This document shows positions 36,655 to 44,264 of a stretch of 64,000 nt of DNA, piece after piece. This DNA is from Salipiger profundus (GTDB lineage Bacteria; Pseudomonadota; Alphaproteobacteria; Rhodobacterales; Rhodobacteraceae). A model generated the notes under the pieces. The model was not told the DNA's origin. It saw only the letters and a list, made by a program, of their open reading frames with translations, and ran no database searches. Position 1 is the stretch's first letter, and every line of letters starts with the position of its first letter. The stretch lies in the NCBI RefSeq assembly GCF_001969385.1, contig NZ_CP014796.1, positions 3,427,501 through 3,491,500 on the forward strand, given 5' to 3'. A program made the translations under genes and the position numbers.

Positions 36655-37734
36655 ATGGCAGACCGCATCAAGGTCGGTTTCATCGGCCTCAACCCTGACA
36701 GCAACTGGGCCTTCAACGCGCATCTTCCGGCGCTGAAGACGCTGACCGACGATTTCGAGATCGTCGGCGTTGCAAACAGCACACCCGAAAGCGGTCAGCT
36801 CACGGCCGAGGCGCATGGGCTGACAGCCTTCGACACGCCCGCAGACCTCGTCGCCTCGGACCAGATCGACCTCGTCGTCGTCACGGTCAAGGTGCCCTAC
36901 CACTTCGAACTGGTCAGCCTCGCGCTGAACGCTGGCAAGCATGTCTATTGCGAGTGGCCGCTTGGCAACGGGCTGGATGAAGCGCGGAAACTCGCGGCTC
37001 TGGCCGAGGAAAAGGGCGTTGTCGCCGTTGCCGGCACCCAGGCGCGTGCGGCGCTCGAAGTGGAGCATCTGAAGACGCTGATTGCCGATGGCTATGTCGG
37101 GCGCGTGCGGTCGACCTCGCTGATCGGGTCGGGCGGAAACTGGGCGAACACGACCTCCGCAGCGCTCTACTACCTGTTCGACAAGGCCAATGGCGGCACG
37201 ATGGAGGACATCCCGATGGGCCATACCCTTGCCGCCGTGCGCGACGTGCTGGGCGATTTCGGCCCGTTGAGCGCCACCAAGACCTTCAACTACGACACGG
37301 TGACGGTGACCGACACGGGCGAGGAGCGGCCGAAGACCGCGCCCGATCAGGTCATGGTTCAGGGGCAGATGGCCAGCGGGGCGGCGCTGTCGCTGCACTA
37401 CCGTGGCGGCACCAATCGCGGCACCAATTTCCTGTGGGAAATCAACGGGACGGAGGGCGATATTCAGGTCACCGCCGGGCTTGGTCACGCCCAGATGGTG
37501 CAACTGACCATCAAGGGCGCGCGTGGCGACGAGACCGAGCTGACCGAGCAGATGCCCGACGCGTCGCTCTACGAGGGCAAGCCCGAGTTCCCGGGCGCGC
37601 GCAACGTCGCCGGGGTCTATGCCCGCATGGCCAATGACATCCGATCCGGATCGCGCACCGCGCCGAGCTTTGCCGATGCCGTGGAATTGCACGAAGTTCT
37701 GGACCGGATCGACCGCTCTGCGTCGAATTCCTGA
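36655..37734 (+). CDS. Gfo/Idh/MocA-family oxidoreductase
   Basis: A 359-residue NAD(P)-dependent oxidoreductase. The Rossmann start is RIKVGFIGLNPDSNWAFNAH, and the family EKP-type motif appears as YCEWPLGNGLDEA, where the usual Lys of EKP is replaced by Trp. The C-terminal beta-sheet domain includes EINGTEGDI. Relatives act on sugars or inositols; the changed motif makes the substrate uncertain. ATG 36655 is preceded by GGAGA. Confidence 0.82.
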   Translation: MADRIKVGFIGLNPDSNWAFNAHLPALKTLTDDFEIVGVANSTPESGQLTAEAHGLTAFDTPADLVASDQIDLVVVTVKVPYHFELVSLALNAGKHVYCEWPLGNGLDEARKLAALAEEKGVVAVAGTQARAALEVEHLKTLIADGYVGRVRSTSLIGSGGNWANTTSAALYYLFDKANGGTMEDIPMGHTLAAVRDVLGDFGPLSATKTFNYDTVTVTDTGEERPKTAPDQVMVQGQMASGAALSLHYRGGTNRGTNFLWEINGTEGDIQVTAGLGHAQMVQLTIKGARGDETELTEQMPDASLYEGKPEFPGARNVAGVYARMANDIRSGSRTAPSFADAVELHEVLDRIDRSASNS

Positions 37735-38016
37735 TTTTCCCGCTCGGCCGGCCCGACACTCGGGCCGGTTCCGTGCTGCGTGGACTTGGAGGAGGACGCC
37801 CATGATGAGGCTGCGTCCGAGACGGGCTCTGCAGATGACATGGCGCGCGTCTTCCCGGCAAGATTGATGAGCGTCCATCATGAACGTCCGCCTCCAGCGC
37901 AGCATAGTTCGCCGCAGAGTTCAGGTTAGTCTGTTTACCATACGAGACGGTCTGAGCGGCTGATGCCAGATCATCGCCATGACGCACGCAAGTCTACGAA
38001 ACAACAGGAGAGCTTG

Positions 38017-38529
38017 ATGATAAAATCCCTCAAACCCCTTGCGCTTGCCGCGATCGTTGCGGTGCAGTCCCTGTCCATGGGACCGTTGCCGGCAGCAGCC
38101 CATCACGGGTGGGGCAGTTTCGAGACCACGCGCGCCTATTACATTCAGGGCACCGTGACGGAGGTCCGCTGGGGCAATCCGCATAGCGAGGTCACCATCA
38201 CCGTCGACCAGACAGACCTGCCGGACGGCTTCCGGGAACGTCCCTTGCCACAGGGCGCAAATCAATCGGAGGGAGAGGCGACCATGGCGTCGGCCCGCCT
38301 GTATGAGGGCGAACACCAGGAGATCCACCTGACCCTGGCAGGGCCCGGATGGATGTCCCGCTGGGGCCTCGACCGGCCGCTCGAAACGGGCGAAACCCTC
38401 GAGGTGCTGGGATATCTTGGTGCCGAAGATGCGCACGACCTGCGCCCCGTGATGTTCTGGCTGGAAGACGGGCAGGGCGTCTGGCAGCAGCTGACGGCCT
38501 TTCCCAGCCAACCCGAACCCGCGAACTGA
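38017..38529 (+). CDS. DUF6152-family secreted protein
   Basis: A 170-residue exported protein. The signal peptide ends near PLPAAAHHG (about residue 30). The mature start HHGWGSFETTRAYYIQGTV and VRWGNPHSEVTI are typical of DUF6152, which is often encoded beside a DUF6644 membrane protein, as here. Function unknown; a His-rich start could bind metal. AGGAG precedes ATG 38017. Confidence 0.75.
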   Translation: MIKSLKPLALAAIVAVQSLSMGPLPAAAHHGWGSFETTRAYYIQGTVTEVRWGNPHSEVTITVDQTDLPDGFRERPLPQGANQSEGEATMASARLYEGEHQEIHLTLAGPGWMSRWGLDRPLETGETLEVLGYLGAEDAHDLRPVMFWLEDGQGVWQQLTAFPSQPEPAN

Positions 38530-38531
38530 TC

Positions 38532-39026
38532 TTGCCAGACTGGTTCGTCGCCGCTCTCGCGGAGCTGGAGCGAACGCCAGTGGCGATCTGGGTCCGCATG
38601 GTGCCGCACGCCTACCCTCTGCTCGAAAGCCTCCATATCCTTGGCATTGGCATGTTGATCGGCGGGGCGATTGTCGTCGATCTACGTCTCATGGGGCTCG
38701 GCGGCGGGCATGTGCCCGTGACCATGGTGACCCGCAACGTGCTGCCGCTGTGTTTCATCGGCTTCGCGGCAGCGGCGATCAGCGGCGGCCTGATGTTTAC
38801 GGGCATCGCCCGCGCGGTGGGTCTCAGCGCGGCGGCTCCGTGGAAGCTGGGGCTTATCCTGATCTCTGGCGTGAACATCTTGATCTTTCATTTCGGTATC
38901 TACCGATCGGTCGATGCCTGGGAGCAAGCGGCTGTTCCTCCTTGGCCAGCCCGGGTCGCCGGAGCGCTCTCGATGATCAGTTGGATCGGCGTTCTCGTGG
39001 CTGGCCGATATCTTGCCTATATTTAA
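38532..39026 (+). CDS. DUF6644-like integral membrane protein
   Basis: A 164-residue protein with about four membrane helices (first near residues 31-51, LHILGIGMLIGGAIVVDLRL). It begins with TTG at 38532, two bases after the DUF6152 stop; no upstream ATG is free of that gene. The MVPHAYPLLESLHILGIGM segment with conserved His residues recalls cytochrome-like DUF6644 proteins. It ends shortly before the IS256 inverted repeat, so downstream partners may have been lost. Confidence 0.7.
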   Translation: MPDWFVAALAELERTPVAIWVRMVPHAYPLLESLHILGIGMLIGGAIVVDLRLMGLGGGHVPVTMVTRNVLPLCFIGFAAAAISGGLMFTGIARAVGLSAAAPWKLGLILISGVNILIFHFGIYRSVDAWEQAAVPPWPARVAGALSMISWIGVLVAGRYLAYI

Positions 39027-39108
39027 TGATCATCTTGAACCGGGGGGCTGAAGGCTGCATCACGCCCGGTGTGCAGGAGATTCCACCTTCGCCCCTTCCC
39101 AAAACGGA

Positions 39109-39133
39109 TGATGTCCCGGGAAGTGGTGTAGCT
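39109..39133 (+). repeat. IS256 terminal inverted repeat, transposase 3' side
   Basis: TGATGTCCCGGGAAGTGGTG plus TAGCT; 21 of 25 bases match the reverse complement of 42009-42033, with the inner GTGGTGTAGCT identical. Confidence 0.8.
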
Positions 39134-39299
39134 CCTCATGGGCCTCGCGCTCATTGGCGGGCCGAGCTGGTCAGTCGCTCTGCGCTGCAGGCAGGCTGAC
39201 ATTGAGATCATCGCAGACAGGGGCGAGCGTTTCCAGATGTCGTCATGGGGCGGCCAGGACCGGATAGGCTGGCGCTTCCACAACCCAGAGGAGGACGGC

Positions 39300-40340
39300 A
39301 TGAAGACCTTCATCGGCATCGACGTTTCGCTCGCGAGCTCCGCAGTCTGTGTGATCGACGAACATGGGCAGGTCGTGAAGCGGGCGCAGATCGACAGCGA
39401 GCCCGAGGCGCTTATCGCCTTCCTGCGGGATTTGCCCTTTGCCATCGAGGCAATCGGGCTGGAGGCCGGCCCGCTGTCGCAGTGGCTTCACCGCGGCCTG
39501 GGCGAAGCGGGTTTCGAGCTAGTCCTGATGGAGACCCGGCAGGTCAAGGCGGTCCTGAAGGCCATGCCCGTCAAAACCGACCGCCGCGATGCCGAGGGCA
39601 TTGCCAGGCTGCTCCGCATGGGCTGGTTCAGGCCGGTCCACTGCAAGTCGGTGTCCGCTCAGGAGATGCGCGCTTTGCTGAGCGCCCGCAAGGCGGTCCA
39701 GAAGGCGGCACTGGACATCGAGCAGTCCTTGCGCGGGGTCCTGCGCAATTTCGGGATGAAGCTCGGTCCTGTCGGCAAGGGCAAGGGGCGCTATGAATCA
39801 CGGGTCCGAGAGCTGGTTGCCGGGAATGCCGCGCTGGAGGCAGCAGCCTCGGCCATCCTCGATGCCCGGACGGTGCTGCGCGACAGGCTATCGGCGCTGG
39901 ACCGCAGGGTGCTCGAGCTTGCCCGGCGGGACGATGCCTGCCGACTGATGATGACGATGCCCGGAGTCGGCGCCGTGGTCGCATTGACCGTGCGCTCGGC
40001 GATCGACGATCCGGCGCGGTTCCGATCGTCTCGGGATGTAGGACCATGGGTCGGCCTGACGCCGCGGCGGGAACAGTCAGGCGAGCGCGATGTCACCGGC
40101 AGGATCACCAAGGCAGGAGATGCAGCGCTGCGGACGGCGCTCTTCAATGCCGCCACCGTGATGATGCATAATGCGAGGCCATGCTGGCTCAAGGCATGGG
40201 GCATGCAGGTTGCCAGACGCCGCGGATCGAAGCGCGCCACAGTGGCCGTCGCACGGCGGATCGGCGTCGTGCTTCATCGGATGTGGCTGGACGGAACCGA
40301 GTTCCGCCCGGAGCGCAAGCCGGTCCCGACTACAGCCTGA
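39300..40340 (+). CDS. IS110-family DEDD transposase/recombinase
   Basis: A 346-residue recombinase. The RuvC-like DEDD domain has FIGIDVSLAS (Asp8), IGLEAGPLSQW (Glu near 58) and VKTDRRDAEGIA (Asp pair near 100). The C-terminal transposase_20 domain contains MTMPGVGAVVALTV and the catalytic-serine region REQSGERDVTGRITKAGD. Length is normal and the frame is intact, so it may be active. IS110 proteins act with a bridge RNA encoded in the element. Confidence 0.93.
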   Translation: MKTFIGIDVSLASSAVCVIDEHGQVVKRAQIDSEPEALIAFLRDLPFAIEAIGLEAGPLSQWLHRGLGEAGFELVLMETRQVKAVLKAMPVKTDRRDAEGIARLLRMGWFRPVHCKSVSAQEMRALLSARKAVQKAALDIEQSLRGVLRNFGMKLGPVGKGKGRYESRVRELVAGNAALEAAASAILDARTVLRDRLSALDRRVLELARRDDACRLMMTMPGVGAVVALTVRSAIDDPARFRSSRDVGPWVGLTPRREQSGERDVTGRITKAGDAALRTALFNAATVMMHNARPCWLKAWGMQVARRRGSKRATVAVARRIGVVLHRMWLDGTEFRPERKPVPTTA

Positions 40341-40364
40341 GACGATCATCGACACGGCAAGAAG

Positions 40365-40565
40365 GAGAAGATCAACTTCTGGCAGGGTCTGCCCCGCCAC
40401 GAAGAAGTCCCCACCGGGACGCGGTTCCCGGCGACGCCGGATATGACGCTGCCGCCGGACGTTCCATCCGAGCGCGTTTTCCAGATGGGCGCCCGGGAAC
40501 CGATCTCACCGACATCATGTAGGCGGCCAGCGCGCCGACCACGGACGGAAGCATGACACCGGTAT
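40365..40565 (+). ncRNA. Candidate bridge RNA of the IS110 element
   Basis: Four segments match the element's own insertion junctions. ATGACGCT (40443-40450) is the complement of core plus right target; TTTCCAG (40478-40484) equals left target plus core; CGACATC (40510-40516) is the complement of core G plus right donor; GACGGAAG (40544-40551) equals left donor plus core. The two target guides are enclosed by a perfect 9-bp stem GGTTCCCGG/CCGGGAACC (40423-40431 and 40493-40501). The donor guides are flanked by ACCG/CGGT and TCATG/CATGA pairings. A GGCAG-GGT-CTGCC hairpin (40381-40393) stands upstream. The ends of the RNA are approximate. Confidence 0.7.
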
Positions 40566-41734
40566 GGGACTGGGAGTGGAGGCGATGGCGCTGCAGAAGG
40601 AGCACATGGTTCTGCCCAGGGCCAACGCGGCTGTCGGCGCGGGCGGCGCTCCGATATCTGATGTCTCCGCGCCGCCCGCGCCTCGGGTTCCGCAGCCAGC
40701 CCGGCAATTGCGGGTGCCTCGCCGTGCAAATTCCGGATTGACGGCAGGGGCCCAAGACGGAAGCGTCATGTATCTGGCGCGCTGGACCGTCCATTCCTCG
40801 GTCTGCTCCATGAGGATCGCACCGACGAGGCGTCGGATCGATGCCTCGTTCGGAAAGATGCCGACGACGTCCGTGCGTCGCTTGATCTCGCCGTTCAGCC
40901 GCTCGATCGGATTGGTGCTGTGTAGCTTGGTGCGATGCTGGGCTGGGAAGGTCATATAGGCCAGGACGTCCTCCTCGGCCGTGTCCATGAGCGTCGCCAG
41001 TTTGGGGAGCTTGCCGCGCATCTGGTCCGCCACGAGACGCCACTGAGCCTTCGCCGCCGCATGGTCGGGCTGGGCGAAGGCCGTGGCGATGAAGGCCGAG
41101 ACCACCCGGCGGCTGTTCTTGCCGGCATGGGCGAGCGCATTGCGCTGGAAGTGGACGCGGCAGCGCTGCCAGGTCGTGGAAAGGACTCGAGCGGTGGCGG
41201 CCTTGATGCCCTCATGCGCATCGCTAATCACCAGTTTCACGCCACTGAGGCCGCGCCGGACGAGATCGCGCAGGAACTCGGTCCAAAAGGGTTCGGCTTC
41301 GGAGGCACCGATCGCCATGCCCAGCACCTCGCGCCTGCCGTCGGTGTTGACGCCCACCGCGAGCGTGACCGCCACGGATACGACCCGCCCACCCTGGCGC
41401 ACCTTGAGATAGGTGGCATCGATCCAGAGGTAGGGCCATTCGCCCTCAATCGGCCGCGTCAGGAAGGCGTCGACACGCTCGTCGATCTCCTCGCACAGGC
41501 GGCTCACCTGGCTCTTCGATACCCCGGTCCCACCCATGGCCTGCACCAGGTCGTCCATCGATCGCGTGGAGACGCATGGACATAGGCCTCCTGGATCACG
41601 GCGGTCAGCGCCTTCTCAACCGAGCGCCGCGGCTCGAGAAACGAGGGAAAATAGGAGCCGGTGCGCAGGCGCGGGATGCGCAGCTCGACGCTGCCGGCCC
41701 GGGTCTGCCAGTCCCGATCGCGGTGGCTCCCTCT

Positions 41735-41762
41735 CGGCAGCATCCTTCGGATGCGCCTGCCG
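41735..41762. repeat. Hairpin-forming insertion within the IS256 transposase
   Basis: CGGCA-GCATCC-TTC-GGATGC-GCC-TGCCG forms an 11-bp stem with one 3-nt bulge. It lies inside a 47-bp segment (41723-41769) that replaces about 6 bp of the expected coding sequence and shifts the frame. It resembles a short REP-like palindrome; its origin is unknown. Confidence 0.55.
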
Positions 41763-42008
41763 GGCAGTGGTTGCGCTGCGCCAGGCGCGCGCTGCTCTTC
41801 TCACCATAGTCAGCACCGGTCTTGGCGCCGACCTCCAGCTCCATCAGCCGCTCAGCAGCAAAGCCGATCATCTCGCGAAGCAGGTCGGCATCGGCGCTCT
41901 TCTCTACCAGCGCACGCAGGTCCATCATGGGTTTGGTCATCGGGGGCATCCCTCGGTTCAGGTTGGCTCAGCAACCCGACCCTACCGAGAAACCCGATGG
42001 CCACCGAA

Positions 42009-42033
42009 AGCTACACCACGACCTGGGACGTCA
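42009..42033 (-). repeat. IS256 terminal inverted repeat, transposase 5' side
   Basis: Reverse complement TGACGTCCCAGGTCGTGGTG plus TAGCT; pairs with 39109-39133. It lies 68 bp upstream of the transposase start. Confidence 0.8.
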
Positions 42034-42105
42034 CCACGCGTACCCGGATACAGGGTCATTGCGCTTGGCATGACAAGACGTCCGTAGCCCGGGGCAGTCG
42101 CAGTC

Positions 42106-43011
42106 TCATCGGCTTGGCGGATGCACCGTCCCGACCGTCTCCACAAGCCAGTCCAGGAAGGTCTGCGCGGTGCTCGCCCGCCGGGTGTTTGCGGTGACGT
42201 AATACGCGGTGCCGAGGTCGACTGTTGCATCGGGCCATTCGCGCAGCGCACCGTCGCGGACCGCACCCTGCGCGATTGATCGCCATCCCAGCATCACGCC
42301 GCGCCCGTCCAGAACCGCCTGCGCCGCCTGTACGTAATTGTTGAATGTCTGACCCGACGACCGGTTTCGCTGGATGCCGCACGCGGTCAGGTAATCTTCC
42401 CAGCCAGCCCAGTGCTGGTTGTGCGGGCTGCGCACGTGGATCAGCGGTGCGCGATCAAGGCCGACCTTCTCGGCCTGCAGCCGCTCCAGCAGGGACGGGG
42501 CTGCGACCGGGCAGACCCGTTCGTCGAACAGCTTCATCGTCGTGCCTTCGTGCCAGCTGCCGGTGCCGTAGCGGATGGCGACGTCGATACCGGGCGAGAG
42601 GTACGGCAGGTCTGTCGACGGGGCCTGTACATTGACGGTAATGTCCGGATGCGCGGCGTAGAAATCGGGCAGGCGCGGCATAAGCCAGTAGGTGGCCATC
42701 CCCAGCGTGCAGGATACGCTCACCTGTCCGCCATCCTGGCCGCTCAGGGCGCGGATGTCCTCGAGCGCGGCCGAGATCTGGCCAAGTCCATCGCGCACCG
42801 CGCGGGCCAGCAGCTCTCCGGCCTCGGTCAGCTGCGCGGGGCGGGTGCCGCGGTCGAGAAGGGCGGTGCCCACATGCGCCTCGAGCGCCTTGAGCGACTG
42901 GCTCACCGCGGGCTGGGTCACGTTCAGCCGCGCCGCCGCAAGGCGCATGGAGCCATGCCGGGCTATGGCCTCGAACGTGGTCAGAAGGCGCAAGGGCGGG
43001 AAGGGCTGCAT
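42106..43011 (-). CDS. LysR-family regulator (GcvA-like)
   Basis: A 301-residue LTTR. The N-terminal winged helix is LTTFEAIARHGSMRLAAARL followed by NVTQPAVSQSLKALE. The effector domain (about 90-295) includes GIDVAIRYGTGSW, as in GcvA-type regulators. It is transcribed away from the gamma-butyrobetaine dioxygenase-like gene, with 113 bp between starts, so it probably controls that operon. The IS256 right repeat ends 72 bp past its stop, so insertion has not damaged it. Confidence 0.88.
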   Translation of the reverse strand: MQPFPPLRLLTTFEAIARHGSMRLAAARLNVTQPAVSQSLKALEAHVGTALLDRGTRPAQLTEAGELLARAVRDGLGQISAALEDIRALSGQDGGQVSVSCTLGMATYWLMPRLPDFYAAHPDITVNVQAPSTDLPYLSPGIDVAIRYGTGSWHEGTTMKLFDERVCPVAAPSLLERLQAEKVGLDRAPLIHVRSPHNQHWAGWEDYLTACGIQRNRSSGQTFNNYVQAAQAVLDGRGVMLGWRSIAQGAVRDGALREWPDATVDLGTAYYVTANTRRASTAQTFLDWLVETVGTVHPPSR

Positions 43012-43081
43012 GTTAACTCCGGGCTTAATCTATGTTCAGGCTAATCCGGCTGTTCGGCTTTGGAAAGGCGTGGGATGTTCT

Positions 43082-43108
43082 TTGCAGAACCTCGCAACCC
43101 TCCTGCAA
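43082..43108. promoter_or_regulatory. Candidate LysR operator upstream of the dioxygenase
   Basis: TTGCAG (43082-43087) and CTGCAA (43103-43108) are perfect inverted half-sites with centres 21 bp apart, two helical turns, in the divergent region between LysR and the dioxygenase gene. It lies close to the dioxygenase start (16 bp), which would favour repression; role inferred. Confidence 0.35.
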
Positions 43109-43124
43109 GATACTGAGATACCAT

Positions 43125-44264
43125 ATGAACGTGATGACCTCCCCCGTTGCGAACCCGCTCCTGAAGGACAAGGGGCTCGAGATCGTCCTTTCGGACGGCC
43201 AGCCGCATTACTTCAACTACTACTGGCTGCGCGACAACTGCCCGAGCTCGTTCAGCAGCGCAACGCGCGAGCGCGGCTTCGACATTTTCCATCTCGACGC
43301 GGCGCCGGTGGCCGCCAGCGCCGAGGTCGCGGGTGACGCGCTTGAACTCACCTGGACCGGTGAGGACCATGTGACCCGTTTCCCGCTGGCCTGGCTGGAA
43401 ACCTATGCCGCCCCCGGGCCGCGCCACGACCCGGCGGACCTGCCGCGCGAGGCATGGTACGGCGATCACTACCCGCAGGTTCCGCGTTTCAGCCAGCCCG
43501 AGCTGGTGGCCGACCCGGCCGTTCGCGCCAAGTGGATCGAAGCACTGCTGGTCGAAGGTTTCGCCATCGTCACCGACATGCCCGACAGCGACGCCGGGCT
43601 CACCGAGACCGCCGAGCTGATCGGGCAGGTCCGCCCCACCTTCTTCGGCGACTATTTCGATGTGAAGACCCACATCAACCCGACCAACACCGCTTACACA
43701 GCCTCGGCGCTGGAGCTGCACACGGACACCCCCGCCGAGGAACACGCGCCGGGCGTCCAGTTCCTGCATTGCAGGGCCAACACGGTGGATGGTGGCTACA
43801 GCCTCTATGCGGATGGCGTGGCCGTGGCCAATGCCTTCCGCGAGCGCGACCCCGAGGGCTTCCGCCTGCTGTCGGAAATTGCCGTGCCGTTCTTTTGCGA
43901 ACATGACACCTACGACATGCGCTCGCGCCAGACGGTGATCGAACTGGACCAGCACGGCGAGGTGTCGGGCTTGACCATCAGCCAGCACATGCTCGACCTG
44001 CTCGACCTCGATCAGGCGCTGCTCGATGACTGGTACCCGGCGTTCTGCCGCTTCGGGAAGATGCTGCAGGAAGAGAAGTACATGATGACCTTCCTGATGA
44101 AGGCGGGCGAATGCATGGTCTTCGACAATCACCGCATCGTTCATGGCCGCGCCGCCTACACCGCCGAAAGCGGCGACCGTTACCTGCGCGGCTGCTACAC
44201 CGACAGGGCCGAGATGCGGTCGACCTACCGGGCGCTGGTCAGCGAAGGACGGTTCAAGGCATGA
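43125..44264 (+). CDS. Gamma-butyrobetaine dioxygenase-like Fe(II)/2-oxoglutarate oxygenase
   Basis: A 379-residue protein with the GBBH-like N-terminal domain (YYWLRDNCPSS) and a TauD-type catalytic domain. The iron facial triad is ELHTDTP (His and Asp) and FDNHRIVHGR (His), the latter also giving the 2-oxoglutarate Arg. It should hydroxylate gamma-butyrobetaine to L-carnitine. The N-terminal zinc site of animal homologues (C-x-C-x-x-C) is C39-S41-S44 here, so zinc is probably not bound. Trimethyllysine or a related quaternary amine is an alternative substrate. It is coupled by ATGA to a class II aldolase. ATG 43134 is an alternative start. Confidence 0.85.
   Translation: MNVMTSPVANPLLKDKGLEIVLSDGQPHYFNYYWLRDNCPSSFSSATRERGFDIFHLDAAPVAASAEVAGDALELTWTGEDHVTRFPLAWLETYAAPGPRHDPADLPREAWYGDHYPQVPRFSQPELVADPAVRAKWIEALLVEGFAIVTDMPDSDAGLTETAELIGQVRPTFFGDYFDVKTHINPTNTAYTASALELHTDTPAEEHAPGVQFLHCRANTVDGGYSLYADGVAVANAFRERDPEGFRLLSEIAVPFFCEHDTYDMRSRQTVIELDQHGEVSGLTISQHMLDLLDLDQALLDDWYPAFCRFGKMLQEEKYMMTFLMKAGECMVFDNHRIVHGRAAYTAESGDRYLRGCYTDRAEMRSTYRALVSEGRFKA

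Larger units (their letters stand above)
39237..40763 (+). mobile_element. IS110-family element inserted in the IS256 transposase
   Basis: Boundaries come from the interrupted gene. AG occurs at both junctions (39235-39236 and 40762-40763); deleting 1527 bp with one AG rejoins the IS256 frame as RYMT-LETLAP with no other change. The left end is 63 bp, the right non-coding end 423 bp, so the layout is IS1111-like with its non-coding RNA expected 3' of the transposase. No terminal inverted repeats are needed or seen. Confidence 0.88.
39171..41940 (-). pseudogene. IS256-family transposase, disrupted
   Basis: The transposase can be pieced together from four segments. The N-terminus starts at 41940 (MTKPMMDLRALVEKSADADL). 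After SSARLAQRN the frame is lost at a 47-bp insertion-replacement (41723-41769); the next piece is RDRDWQTRAGSVELRIPRLR. A 1-bp deletion near 41574 shifts again, and the main catalytic part runs from MDDLVQAMGGTGVSKSQVSR to RYMT at 40764. The IS110 element separates this from the C-terminal 21 residues (LETLAPVCDDLNVSLPAAQSD, 39171-39236). IS256 DDE motifs such as YLWIDATYLKVR and HRTKLHSTNPIERLNGEIKR are intact. Confidence 0.88.
39109..42033 (-). mobile_element. IS256-family insertion sequence, decayed and interrupted
   Basis: Bounded by 25-bp imperfect terminal inverted repeats that match at 21 positions. Its transposase (minus strand) is broken by a 47-bp replacement, a 1-bp deletion and the IS110 insertion. 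Without the IS110 insert the element would be about 1.4 kb, the normal IS256 size. I could not find a clear target duplication outside the repeats. Confidence 0.85.

Noticed and set aside
40366..40518. Coding-looking stretch (KKEKINFWQGLP...) after the IS110 transposase
   Set aside because: It has GC-biased third positions but no start and no recognisable family. It lies wholly inside the IS110 element, where guide matches and the 9-bp stem explain the sequence better.
39109..42033. 8-9 bp target duplication flanking the IS256 repeats
   Set aside because: I compared the bases outside both repeats and found no convincing direct repeat. The element is old or its ends have drifted.
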